A DNA stretch of 64,000 nt from assembly GCA_028532855.1 (NCBI GenBank), contig JAQQAL010000028.1:1-64000 (forward strand), given 5' to 3'. Below the pieces are notes generated by a model. It was not told where the DNA came from, ran no database searches, and saw only the letters and a program-made list of their open reading frames with translations. The DNA is from Candidatus Thalassospirochaeta sargassi (lineage in GTDB: Bacteria; Spirochaetota; Spirochaetia; UBA9216). Below, one piece after another: positions 43,201 to 51,252 of the stretch (position 1 is its first letter; each line of letters opens with the position of its first letter). The position numbers and the translations under genes were made by a program.

Positions 43201-43338
43201 CATTACAACCGGCATTTCCATATCAGGAAAGAGCTCGACGGGAATAGACGGCACAAGAAAAGCTGCCAGACCTATAAACAGGGCGAATATTATTACGACC
43301 GCAATAGGGCGGTTTACTACGGTTTGAGTCAGGTTCAT
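40267..43338 (-). CDS. RND-family efflux pump (HAE-type)
   Basis: A 1023-residue inner-membrane pump with 12 membrane helices and two large periplasmic loops. The N-terminus (NRPIAVVIIFALFIGLAAFLVPSIPVELFPDMEMP) and the TM4 motif LGLGMVVDCSIVVQENI are family signatures. In AcrB the TM4 relay is Asp-Asp; here the second position is Cys, as in several non-proteobacterial HAE pumps, so proton coupling uses one Asp. It should export hydrophobic compounds with the adaptor and TolC-like proteins upstream. Four-gene leftward operon with 3- to 4-base gaps. Confidence 0.93.
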   Translation of the reverse strand: MNLTQTVVNRPIAVVIIFALFIGLAAFLVPSIPVELFPDMEMPVVMVSTTYDGAGPEDVKQNVTEVLEKQLSNVSDLDSITSTSSEGSSLINLSFDYSKDLDDATNDIRDKLDVVEDYLPDDASSPVIYKMSSDDMPIMTLGLEGDLSQNELRAIADDKVQALIERIGGISSVSINGGQDEIVHVEVSQNRLEAYNMPLTEVASALDNQNHQIGSGNIQEGQTDYLIRTDAEFASLDEIAEVVISDNVLLKDLAGISLGNEEEEDRLYVNGQFGVTLSVTKESDANSIEVSNEINAALDSINSELPDGVKLIILSDDSDQISSIMNQTYISLIEGILLAMVVLFFFLRTWSSTLIIALSIPISIFITVLFMYFAGLSMNLMTLTGLILGLGMVVDCSIVVQENIFRYRERGTKLKASAILGSREMMGSITASTLTTICVFVPIILFSDGLEGLGTMLKSLSYTIAIALIVSLIVALTFVPTMSANYLKVFTRKQKPIRNKRLALIDSSFEQGFVKLDSNYKKVLYRLLNHKWKVVLFVTLIFILSAMQFAQMGMNFAPNMSDDSLTVSLELPNGTPLDETEQNTFQLVSIIEEIGGYNDMIVTIGESSHFSSSTYSNKSTVEMIFPDAVDQTVTVAEMKVLLRQHFNDFPGATLEFTSRGPGMGNDNPVDIMVKSDDLDAAVAFADELKEALEDNLPGITEPVTDMDEGLPQLEVVIDRERAYDLGLDMYTVASEIAAGINGTTATTYRVDGEELDVELILKDKDKSSVPDLNKIFVVNSSGTRIAVSNIAELKKSSSPVSINREDETIVVHVTAGLVDGYSSTEAQADIQNLLDTQIVVPDGISYSLSGDFEDIANMGSQFIMIGIIALLLVFGIMAAQFESLKDPFIIFFTIPLMLIGVIWFYVLSPYTFSMMSAVGLVVLVGLVVNSGIVLVDYTNLLLKRGYTLRDACVEAAGNRLRPILMSAATTILGMFPLAFLGGAGTEQVQPIAQTIIGGLLVSTLMTLFVTPLLFAALNRRKYA

Positions 43339-43341
43339 AGA

Positions 43342-44313
43342 TTACTCCTGGTTGGCAATTTTTACGGTCGAGCCGTTCTGGAGCATGCTTTGTCCGCGGG
43401 TAATTACCTTGTCACCGGGGCTTAACCCGCTGGTAACTTCAACCCTGCCGTCAAGCTCAAGCCCTGTCTCAACATTGGTTAAAATGGCTGTATTATCGCT
43501 GCCGACGATGTAGACGAATGGTCCTATATCTCCTTCCAGCAGACTCTCGGCTGGTACTGTAAGAACATCTTCTTTCGTCTCGGTTATCAGTTTTATTGAG
43601 CCGAACATGCCCGATTTAATCAGGTTGTCCCTGTTTCCCAGTGAGATTTTAATCTCGAGAGTTCTCGAGCTGCTGTCGAGTACCGGGCTTATTTCGACAA
43701 CCAAGCCTGAAAAAATTTGGTCCTCATAGGGCTCAAAACTTATCTCGGCCCGCTGGCCGAGCTTAATGTTAGCCATATATTTTTCAGATATATAACAGTC
43801 TAACTGCAGATCAGTTAGTTCGCCTACTGTTGCAACAGGTACTTCAGTTGAAGATATGGTCTCGCCGACCTTGTGGGGGATGTTCGTTATTGTGCCATCG
43901 ATGGTTGATTTAACCGGATTAGCCGAATAAACCTGCCCCGGCAGAGAAGGGTCAACCTCGGCAATTACCTGCCCTTTGCTGACCCAGTCTCCGAGCTCTA
44001 CTGACAGCTTCGTAAGTTTTCCTGATGTGTCAGGATAAATATCGACACTAGTTTTCGCAATTACATCACCGTTGAATTTAAGATAGTTTTCCATAATTGA
44101 AGGTGTCATTGTTTCAACAAGAACCGAATAGGTTGCAGGCTCATCACTGCCTTCCGCTCCGCCTGGACGTCTGCCCGGGCCGGGGGGGGCTCCGACTTGG
44201 GTCTCATCTTTTACTATAACATTGAATGCAATTGCAGCCGCCGCCAGTACAATCAGCACTATCAATATTATTCCTGTTAATTTTGATCTTTTGTCTTTTT
44301 CTTTTTCAGTCAT
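43342..44313 (-). CDS. RND membrane-fusion adaptor protein
   Basis: A 323-residue periplasmic adaptor. The N-terminal membrane anchor (~10-32) is followed by a Gly/Pro-rich stretch (GAPPGPGRRPGG) and a lipoyl/beta-barrel series (SVELGDWVSKGQVIAEVDPSLPG; GTITNIPHKVGETISSTEVPVATVGEL; VSPVLDSSSRTLEIKI-like ISPVLDSSSRTLEI). The alpha-hairpin is nearly absent, as in short spirochaete adaptors. ATG 44313 has AAGGA 7 bases upstream and is preferred over TTG 44334. It links the pump to the TolC-like channel. Confidence 0.9.
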   Translation of the reverse strand: MTEKEKDKRSKLTGIILIVLIVLAAAAIAFNVIVKDETQVGAPPGPGRRPGGAEGSDEPATYSVLVETMTPSIMENYLKFNGDVIAKTSVDIYPDTSGKLTKLSVELGDWVSKGQVIAEVDPSLPGQVYSANPVKSTIDGTITNIPHKVGETISSTEVPVATVGELTDLQLDCYISEKYMANIKLGQRAEISFEPYEDQIFSGLVVEISPVLDSSSRTLEIKISLGNRDNLIKSGMFGSIKLITETKEDVLTVPAESLLEGDIGPFVYIVGSDNTAILTNVETGLELDGRVEVTSGLSPGDKVITRGQSMLQNGSTVKIANQE

Positions 44314-44337
44314 ATTATAATCCTTCTTCTTCAAGAT

Positions 44338-45636
44338 TTATTTTTCACTAAATGTTTTCAGCTCATCAGCTGACGTATTAAGGGCATATTGCAGGTCGAG
44401 TAATCCGGAAAGATAGTTGTAGCGCGATTCAAGCAGATCAAGTTCTGCTGAAAAAAGTGTGTTCTGAGCCTCTTCAACGTAGAGAAGTTCTTTCGTTCCC
44501 TGGTTATATGCGGCTTCTGTCATCTCATATGTTTTTCGGGCAAGTTGCACGCTCTGTTTTGTTATATCGATGTTCTCCCTGTAGCTGCTAAGCTCCATTA
44601 CAAGGGTTCGAATTTCCTGTTCAGCGCTGTCAACAACATTTTGATAGTTAAGGCGGGCTTGTTTCACGGCCTTTTGCGCGTCAGAAATTTCTATACTCTC
44701 TTTGGAGCCGGGAATAAATCCGTTTAGCGGCATTGTCAGATAAGTTGATACGGAAAAGGAGTCGCTCCAATCGATGCTGGTAAGGTCGGAGGCTGAATTA
44801 TCCCAATCCAGACTTAGTGTCAGAGACGGCGATCTGTCCGACAGGTTTGTGATTGAGAGCAGGTTTTCCTTTACTTCGAGTGCTTTTAGACTGCTCTGAA
44901 CATCTTGCCGTTCCGGAAGAAAGGTGTTCACAAGCTTTTCCGCGTCAAGCTCTAGAATATCAGGAGTAAGTTCTCCCTCAAGCTCTATCGGTTGTTTAAG
45001 AGCCAGGCCAATCAGTGATTTAAAAGACATAAGCTGGGTTTCGTAGGAGGTTTTTGTCGTTGTATATGACGGCCGCAGGCTTTCATATGCATTCTGCGCT
45101 TCAAGAACATCAAGCTCGGACGCCAGCCCATTTTTGAAGTTTGTTTCAGTCTGAAGTTGCCGCTTCTCCGCGAGCTCCAGATTTTTACGTTCAAGTTCAA
45201 GACTCTGCTGATAGGCGAGAAGATAATAAAAATCTTTCTTTACTTCTACTATCAGTTCGTCCTCATCCATCTGATATGATAGTAACTGAGACTCGTGAGA
45301 GAGCCGGTCATAATCCATATAAAGGAATGATGAGGTGTTTAAGGTTACACTCGCGTCAACTGAACCTGAAAGTGTCCAGGAGCCGTCGATTAAAGAGTCA
45401 GACAAAGAATCTGAACGAACAAGTCCTCCAGTTACCGATAAATCCGGCAACAGGATATTCCAACTATTGTTGTTCTGATCCTCAGTCATCTCAAGGTCCA
45501 GCTTAGATGACTTCAGTTCAAGGTTTTGTGCAAGCGCCATCTCAACTGCTGACTCTTCAGTCAAGACCAGCGAGTTAGCAAACACTGGAAGTGCCGTGCA
45601 GGCCAATATTAAAACCAGGTATGTAGTTTTTTTCAT
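44338..45636 (-). CDS. TolC-type outer-membrane efflux channel
   Basis: A 432-residue OEP/TolC-family protein with a signal peptide (1-20, LPVFANS) and two halves of long coiled-coil helices with ETNFKNGLASELDVLEAQNAYESL and EMTEAAYNQGTKELLYVEEAQNTL repeats, the hallmark hairpins. It forms a trimer through the outer membrane for the pump encoded downstream. GAAGGAAGG precedes the ATG. It is first in the operon and divergent from the sensor/regulator pair. Confidence 0.93.
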   Translation of the reverse strand: MKKTTYLVLILACTALPVFANSLVLTEESAVEMALAQNLELKSSKLDLEMTEDQNNNSWNILLPDLSVTGGLVRSDSLSDSLIDGSWTLSGSVDASVTLNTSSFLYMDYDRLSHESQLLSYQMDEDELIVEVKKDFYYLLAYQQSLELERKNLELAEKRQLQTETNFKNGLASELDVLEAQNAYESLRPSYTTTKTSYETQLMSFKSLIGLALKQPIELEGELTPDILELDAEKLVNTFLPERQDVQSSLKALEVKENLLSITNLSDRSPSLTLSLDWDNSASDLTSIDWSDSFSVSTYLTMPLNGFIPGSKESIEISDAQKAVKQARLNYQNVVDSAEQEIRTLVMELSSYRENIDITKQSVQLARKTYEMTEAAYNQGTKELLYVEEAQNTLFSAELDLLESRYNYLSGLLDLQYALNTSADELKTFSEK

Positions 45637-45717
45637 TCTACCTTCCTTCTTGTGGGATTATTCTGCGATGATAGTGAATACAAGAAGGTTCGATAATGAA
45701 AATGGTAATGAGTTTTA

Positions 45718-45731
45718 ATGACTTTAGTCAT
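45718..45731. promoter_or_regulatory. Palindrome between efflux operon and two-component genes
   Basis: ATGACT-TT-AGTCAT is a perfect 6+6 inverted repeat, 37 bases before the sensor-kinase ATG and 82 bases before the TolC-like ATG. It is a good candidate site for the adjacent NarL-type regulator. Confidence 0.5.
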
Positions 45732-45767
45732 AGATATATTCTAAGGAATATGTAAAAATCACAGATC

Positions 45768-47039
45768 ATGAATACTGGGATGAGCGCTGTAAAAAAAAAT
45801 ATAAGATTGCTTGTTATTTTAGTGTATCTGATAGTATCAGTACCTTTTGAATTTCAGTTTCCACCAAATCCACACATCCAGACGTTTCAAGAGTTGGTTG
45901 TGAAATACATTATTTTTACTATTTTCATTGCTATTGAACTGGTAGAGTATTTTCTTGATTATCCCTGTAACAGTAGAAAACTGCTTCAGCGAATTTTATT
46001 TCTGATAAGGATTATTGCTGTAATAACCGCTTTCCTTTGCAGCTATCATTTTGGTGGAGATGTTAAGCCTTTCTTCTTTTTCTTTATTCCACTGCTTGCA
46101 TTCTACTCTGCTTTTGTGATGTCAGGAATTATCAATATTATTTTTATCGTTGTGATAATAGCGTGTGATATTCTGCTTGATGTTCACCATTTTGAGAAAA
46201 CAGATATTGAAGTTTACTACAGTACTCTTATTATTTTCCAGCGAATAGTCACGATCGCTATTTTTTATCTATTTGCTTACTTCTGGCAGACAGATATAAA
46301 AAAGAGCAGTGAGAATGAGCAGCTCCTTAAGAAGCTGAACAAGTCTGAAGAAGATCTTCGAAAATATGCACGTGAAGTAGCCAGAACATCTGTTTTAGAG
46401 GAGCGAACCAGAATTGCCCGTGATATGCATGACAGTGTCGGGCACGCGTTGACTGCTGTTCAGATGCAGCTCCGAAAAGCCCTCGCGTTACATTCTGTTG
46501 ATGAAGATAAAGCTGTCCATGCCATTGAGGCGGCACTTGAGGTTGCTGGATCGAGTCTTCAGGATACAAGGGCTGTTTTGAGTGACCTGCGCGATAATGA
46601 AATGCATTTCTCATTTGAAGAGAAGATTGAGCAGATTGTCTCAACGCTTCGACATTCCGGGATAAACGTGGAGCTGCAGATTGCCGATGATGATGAAACC
46701 TTTAATTACTCTTCTCTTGTAGCGTTGTTTCGCTTTGTTCAGGAAGGTGTGACGAATATAATAAAACATTCCGGTGCAACGCACACGGAAATATTGCTGA
46801 CGTATTCAGAGAAGGGTGCCGAACTGATAATTAGGGATGACGGATGCGGATTTGATGTAGATCAGCGGCTTCACACTGGAGATGAAACAGGTATGGGACT
46901 TCACGGTTTAAGTGAACGTTTTGAGCTAATCCGCGGGAGCCTGCTTGTCGAGAGTTCTTCTGGGCAAGGTACAACTCTAACAGCGTGGGCACCGAGAGAT
47001 CCGGTACGGCTGATAGGGGAAGAAGATGGCTGCAATTAA
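45768..47039 (+). CDS. Membrane sensor histidine kinase (NarL-family, HisKA_3)
   Basis: A 423-residue kinase. Five or six membrane helices (~10-185) without a large extracellular domain suggest sensing within the membrane, as in kinases that watch membrane-active drugs. A coiled coil (~190-220) leads to the phospho-acceptor region TRIARDMHDSVGHALTAVQMQL (His ~225). The HATPase domain has EGVTNIIKHS (N box) and DDGCGFD / GMGLHGLSERF (G boxes). It overlaps the regulator gene by 14 bases. It is divergent from the RND operon, which it probably controls. Confidence 0.9.
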   Translation: MNTGMSAVKKNIRLLVILVYLIVSVPFEFQFPPNPHIQTFQELVVKYIIFTIFIAIELVEYFLDYPCNSRKLLQRILFLIRIIAVITAFLCSYHFGGDVKPFFFFFIPLLAFYSAFVMSGIINIIFIVVIIACDILLDVHHFEKTDIEVYYSTLIIFQRIVTIAIFYLFAYFWQTDIKKSSENEQLLKKLNKSEEDLRKYAREVARTSVLEERTRIARDMHDSVGHALTAVQMQLRKALALHSVDEDKAVHAIEAALEVAGSSLQDTRAVLSDLRDNEMHFSFEEKIEQIVSTLRHSGINVELQIADDDETFNYSSLVALFRFVQEGVTNIIKHSGATHTEILLTYSEKGAELIIRDDGCGFDVDQRLHTGDETGMGLHGLSERFELIRGSLLVESSSGQGTTLTAWAPRDPVRLIGEEDGCN

Positions 47040-47700
47040 GGTATTAATTGTTGATGACCAGACTCTTATCCGGGACGGTCTGTCCTCGCTGCTTAGCATC
47101 CGCCCCGAGATTGATGTTGTGGGAACCGCAGGAAACGGACGAGATGCTGTTATTGAATCTGCGGAGCTGGAGCCGGATGTCATTCTGATGGATATTAGAA
47201 TGCCGGTGATGGATGGGATAACGGCTCTAAAGAAAATTAAAGACAGGAATCCGGGAGTCCGTGTTATTATGCTTACGACTTTCGATGATGAAGAGTATGT
47301 TGTTAAATCACTGAAGGCGGGAGCCGAAGGTTATCTGCTGAAGGACATCCCGACCGATGATCTTGTGAGGGCTTTGCAGCAGGTTTACCGCGGCACTTTT
47401 CAGGCTGCCGGAGCGGTGATCAGCCGGCTTGCAGCGATTATTAACGAGGGAGCCCCGGGGGGCGAGGCCGGAGTTCCCGAGCTTGAAGAGCTTCGCGGAT
47501 GTTACAATGAATTATCAGATCGTGAAAAGGCAATATTTCAGGATCTGGGCAGCGGAATGACTAACCGTGAAATTGCCTATCACCTCAATCTGACAGAGGG
47601 AACAGTAAAGAATTATATGACGAATATCCTCGCAGGCTTTGACATGAGGGATCGTACTCAGCTTGCGCTTCTCGCGTACAAACTCGGTTATGGCTCCTGA
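47026..47700 (+). CDS. NarL/LuxR-family response regulator
   Basis: A 224-residue product. The receiver has the acid pair VDDQ, phospho-Asp in LMDIRMP (~54), the Thr in MLTTFDD and the Lys in LLKDIP. The C-terminal LuxR-type helix-turn-helix is ELSDREKAIFQDLGSGMTNREIAYHLNLTEGTVKNYMTNIL. Its partner kinase overlaps by 14 bases. The palindrome at 45718-45731 is its likely site, and the divergent efflux operon its likely target. Confidence 0.93.
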   Translation: MAAIKVLIVDDQTLIRDGLSSLLSIRPEIDVVGTAGNGRDAVIESAELEPDVILMDIRMPVMDGITALKKIKDRNPGVRVIMLTTFDDEEYVVKSLKAGAEGYLLKDIPTDDLVRALQQVYRGTFQAAGAVISRLAAIINEGAPGGEAGVPELEELRGCYNELSDREKAIFQDLGSGMTNREIAYHLNLTEGTVKNYMTNILAGFDMRDRTQLALLAYKLGYGS

Positions 47701-47787
47701 CTTCACAGTATAGCATTGCAATCAGGGTATTTTTGCTGTATTTTTACTGATACAACAAATTATATACAGTATTAGATGGAGATTTTA

Positions 47788-48969
47788 ATGGCGATATCAA
47801 GGCATATAAACGATTTAATGGCAGGTTCATCTTTTATAAGGAAGATGTTTGAAACCGGAGCAAAACTCAAGGCTGAGTACGGAGCTGATAATGTCTACGA
47901 TTTCAGTCTCGGTAATCCTGATATCCCCCCCGTCGAAGATTTCGGCAGGCAGCTTAAATCAATTCTTTCGGAAGATGCAGTTGGAAAGCATGGTTATATG
48001 CCAAATGCCGGTTATCCCTTTGCCCGTGAAGCAGTGGCAGGGTGGGTTTCAGAGGTTCAGAGTACTTCAGTTGATATGAATAGTATCGTTATGACATGCG
48101 GCGCCGGAGGCGGGATGAATGCTGTGCTTAAATCTATCCTGAATCCCGGCGACAGGGTTCTTGTCAGCGCTCCATGTTTTATGGAATACAAATTTTACTG
48201 CGACAATCACGGCGGTAAGCTTGATATCGTCAGACCGAAGGAAGATCTTTCGCTTGATGCCGCTGCTTTTGAAGCTGCACTTGATGATGATGTGGCGGCT
48301 GTAATTATCAATTCTCCCAATAATCCCTCAGGAAAGATATATTCCGAAGATAACATTAAAGAGCTTGCCGCGGTTCTTCGTGCCTCTGAGAAAAAGACCG
48401 GGCGGGCTGTATACCTGATTTGTGATGAACCCTATAGAAAGATAGTTTTTGACGGAGCGGTTGTTCCGGCTGTATTTCCGATTTATGATAATGCAATAGT
48501 TGTTACCTCATATTCAAAGGACCTTTCAATTCCCGGAGAACGAATAGGATATGCTGCAGTTAATCCGGCTGCCGATGATTTTACAAACCTGATGGATGCA
48601 ATTATTCTGTGTAACAGAATAATCGGTTTTGTAAATGCTCCGGCTCTTATGCAGCGGGCTGTTGCCGGACTTCAGGGAGTTAGCGTTGATATCAGTGAAT
48701 ATCAGCGAAAGCGTGATAAACTATGTACAGGCTTGTGGGATATCGGTTATGAATTTGAGAAGCCGCTGGGAACTTTTTACCTGTTTCCAAAAACTCCCGG
48801 CGGAGATGATGCGAAGATTGTTGACCTGCTTCTTCAGGAGAGGGTCCTCGTAGTGCCCGGCGGTGGATTTGCGATGCCGGGTTATTTCCGGATATCCTAC
48901 TGTGTTGACGACAGCGTCATTGAAGGTTCAATGGAAGGATTCAGAAAAGCATTTGAAAAAATAAATTAA
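47788..48969 (+). CDS. PLP-dependent class I/II aminotransferase
   Basis: A 393-residue fold-type I enzyme. PLP-site features are GAGGGMNAVLKSI (phosphate), NSPNNPSGKIYS, CDEPYRKIVFDG (Asp) and TSYSKDLSIPGERIGY, with the Schiff-base Lys in SKD (~250). It should interconvert an amino acid and a 2-oxo acid. ATG 47788 is preferred over 47776 because the GGAG lies between them. The downstream iorAB genes use aromatic 2-oxo acids, so an aromatic-amino-acid role is plausible but not proven. Confidence 0.88.
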   Translation: MAISRHINDLMAGSSFIRKMFETGAKLKAEYGADNVYDFSLGNPDIPPVEDFGRQLKSILSEDAVGKHGYMPNAGYPFAREAVAGWVSEVQSTSVDMNSIVMTCGAGGGMNAVLKSILNPGDRVLVSAPCFMEYKFYCDNHGGKLDIVRPKEDLSLDAAAFEAALDDDVAAVIINSPNNPSGKIYSEDNIKELAAVLRASEKKTGRAVYLICDEPYRKIVFDGAVVPAVFPIYDNAIVVTSYSKDLSIPGERIGYAAVNPAADDFTNLMDAIILCNRIIGFVNAPALMQRAVAGLQGVSVDISEYQRKRDKLCTGLWDIGYEFEKPLGTFYLFPKTPGGDDAKIVDLLLQERVLVVPGGGFAMPGYFRISYCVDDSVIEGSMEGFRKAFEKIN

Positions 48970-48991
48970 ATCGGGGTCTGTCTTGGGTTTA

Positions 48992-49237
48992 ATGGATAAA
49001 TCGCTTGAAGCGAGAAGGGTATTCACAGCAGCAAACAAAAGGATGCTGGAGGCTTTGCAGTCGGCAGCGGAAGAGGGTAATACCGCTCTGCTGGAACAGA
49101 TTAATATTGTCATGCCTGTAAGTGCATACGAAAGGCTGATTGACAGCGGTCTCTATGAATCGGTGCGACGAAAGGGTAATGACCGGCGTTCGGTTGAGCG
49201 CAGGTCTAATGACAGGCGAAAATCCGGCAAACGTTAA
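48992..49237 (+). CDS. Small hypothetical protein with basic tail
   Basis: An ~81-residue product. The first ~55 residues are helical (EARRVFTAANKRMLEALQSAAEEGNTALLEQI). The last ~25 are a repeated RRKGNDRRSVERRSNDRRKSG basic tail, likely to bind nucleic acid or ribosomal surfaces. It starts 22 bases after the aminotransferase gene; start ATG 48992 versus TTG 48983 is uncertain. Family not recognised. Confidence 0.55.
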   Translation: MDKSLEARRVFTAANKRMLEALQSAAEEGNTALLEQINIVMPVSAYERLIDSGLYESVRRKGNDRRSVERRSNDRRKSGKR

Positions 49238-49345
49238 TAACCTGTGTAAAACCTGTGGGTATTTACTTAATTCTAACTTGGAAAATTTATATAATTGCGA
49301 TATACTGTCGATATATTATAATATATTTAATTCGGGAGAAATGAG

Positions 49346-49483
49346 ATGGGTGTAGCCGCATATGCAGTCCTGTTCTTTTCAATAATTGGATGTATTGCTT
49401 ACGGTTTTATTAACTGGAGCAAAGAAAGTACTGTTCCTCCTGTCCATAAGGAAGAGGAAGAGGATAAGCAAGCCGCTGTTTAA
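49346..49483 (+). CDS. Single-membrane-segment small protein
   Basis: A 45-residue product starting MGVAAYAVLFFSIIGCIAYGFINW, one clear membrane helix (~4-23), then a short polar tail ending EEEEDKQAAV. GGGAGAA lies 8 bases before ATG 49346, and a strong terminator follows its stop by 10 bases, so the gene is complete and isolated. It resembles the small accessory subunits of sodium-symporter systems, but no symporter gene is near. Confidence 0.7.
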   Translation: MGVAAYAVLFFSIIGCIAYGFINWSKESTVPPVHKEEEEDKQAAV

Positions 49484-49493
49484 TCAGCAATCG

Positions 49494-49522
49494 AACCGCA
49501 GATTTAACTGCGGTTTTTTTTT
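49494..49522 (+). terminator. Rho-independent terminator
   Basis: The stem AACCGCA / TGCGGTT (49494-49500 and 49509-49515) has an 8-base loop and a run of about nine T. It ends the 45-residue membrane-protein gene. Confidence 0.88.
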
Positions 49523-49650
49523 CCACTATTGTTAAAATTTAATCAGAATAAAGCCTCTTAAATCATTGTAAAAAGCAAAATACCTGAGTATTATGAAGGC
49601 ACCGATTTATCGGCTCCAAATACACATTAATCTTATCAGAGGAGAATCTA

Positions 49651-51252
49651 ATGGGCGAATTAGTCCTTTTGGGAGATGAGGCTCTCGCGCTGGGCGCAAT
49701 TGATGCCGGCATTTCATCGGCATACGGGTATCCCGGAACTCCCTCAAGCGAAATAATGGAATACGTGTTGAAGTATTCCGAGACTAATGACGGTATATTT
49801 GCGTCATGGTCTTCAAATGAAAAAACTGCATACGAGGAGGCGCTTGGAGCTTCATTCGTAGGGCGCCGGGTCCTCGTTACAATGAAACATGTCGGGCTGA
49901 ATGTCGCGGCTGATCCTTTCATGAATTCGGCTCTTCTAGATATCAAAGGCGGATTTGTAATAGCTGTTGCTGATGATCCGGGGATGCATTCATCCCAGGG
50001 TGAACAGGATTCCAGATATTTTGCAGCCTTTGCACGCACAATGTGTTTTGAGCCGAGAAATCAGCAGGAATGCTATGAGATGACCCGGGAGGCTTTCGAG
50101 GTTTCTGAGCGTTTTCATATCCCTGTTATGATAAGACTTGTTACAAGACTTGCTCATTCGAGGGCGGTTGTAAATACCGCACCTGTAAAGCCGCAGAATC
50201 CGATGGAAAAAACCGACAATACAAAGGGCTGGATGCTTCTTCCCGCTCTTGCCCGTAAGAACTGGGCGTCACTTCTTGAGCGTCAGTCTTCATTCCTTGA
50301 GTATACAACCGCTTCAGAATATAACCCGCTTACCATAAACAGTGATTTCACTGAATTCGGTGTTATTACAAGCGGTCTTGGGAAGAATTATTACGATGAG
50401 GCAAAGCAGGAGCTTCCTGAGCTTCCTTCACACCTTCACATCAGTGCATACCCTGTACCTGTTGACAAAGTGCGGGAACTAGCTGAAAACGTAAAAAAGA
50501 TCATCGTAATAGAGGAAGGCTGTACATTCATTGAAGATTATCTGAGAGGCTATCTGCCCCAGGCAATTGAGATTTCCGGTAAGCAGGATGGTGAGGTTCC
50601 GTTGACAGGTGAACTCAACCCCGACAATATCAGAAAGTCGCTCGGGCTTGCTGCAAAAGACGGTCATGCAACGGATATGGATATTCCGGGCAGACCTCCT
50701 CAGCTTTGCAAGGGCTGTCCCCATGCAGATACCTATGCCGCCTTGAATGAGGCTAGAGAAGCCTTTGACAACTCAATTGTAACCTCGGATATCGGTTGTT
50801 ATTCACTCGGTGCGCTTCCGCCGCACAACGCTATAGAGACTATTATATGTATGGGAGCATCAATCGGTACGGCTAAGGGCGCCGCAGAAGCAGGTTTTAA
50901 ACCGGTTGTTTCGGTTATAGGCGACAGCACCTTCCTTCATTCGGGAATTTCCCCGCTTATTGATGCGGTATCCTGCAATACTCCGATGACAGTCGTTATC
51001 CTTGATAACGGTACCGTTGCAATGACTGGCGGACAGACAACTATTATGCCTTCATCCCGCCTGAAAACGCTGATTGAGGGAATTGGCATTGAAGCCGGCC
51101 ATATAAAGACTATTATTCCGCTTAAAAAGCACCACGCTGAAAATGTAGAGATTTTCAAGACTGAAATGAACTACCAGGGCATTTCAGTAATTATTGCGTT
51201 GCGTGAATGTCTTGAAACAGCCAAGAAGAAAAAATCCGGAGGCAGCAAATGA
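49651..51252 (+). CDS. iorA: Indolepyruvate ferredoxin oxidoreductase alpha subunit, no ferredoxin domain
   Basis: A 533-residue TPP enzyme. Residues ~1-170 are the pyrimidine-binding part (GDEALALGAIDAGISSAYGYPGTPSSE). Residues ~350-510 are the TPP pyrophosphate part (LCKGCPHADTY, SDIGCYSLGALPPHNAIETIICMGASIG, GDSTFLHSG with NGTVAMTGGQ). It oxidises aryl 2-oxo acids with CoA to aryl-acyl-CoA. Typical IorA is about 600 residues with a C-terminal two-cluster ferredoxin; here the chain ends ALRECLETAKKKKSGG, so that domain is missing. GAGGAG precedes the ATG. It overlaps iorB by 4 bases. Confidence 0.9.
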   Translation: MGELVLLGDEALALGAIDAGISSAYGYPGTPSSEIMEYVLKYSETNDGIFASWSSNEKTAYEEALGASFVGRRVLVTMKHVGLNVAADPFMNSALLDIKGGFVIAVADDPGMHSSQGEQDSRYFAAFARTMCFEPRNQQECYEMTREAFEVSERFHIPVMIRLVTRLAHSRAVVNTAPVKPQNPMEKTDNTKGWMLLPALARKNWASLLERQSSFLEYTTASEYNPLTINSDFTEFGVITSGLGKNYYDEAKQELPELPSHLHISAYPVPVDKVRELAENVKKIIVIEEGCTFIEDYLRGYLPQAIEISGKQDGEVPLTGELNPDNIRKSLGLAAKDGHATDMDIPGRPPQLCKGCPHADTYAALNEAREAFDNSIVTSDIGCYSLGALPPHNAIETIICMGASIGTAKGAAEAGFKPVVSVIGDSTFLHSGISPLIDAVSCNTPMTVVILDNGTVAMTGGQTTIMPSSRLKTLIEGIGIEAGHIKTIIPLKKHHAENVEIFKTEMNYQGISVIIALRECLETAKKKKSGGSK

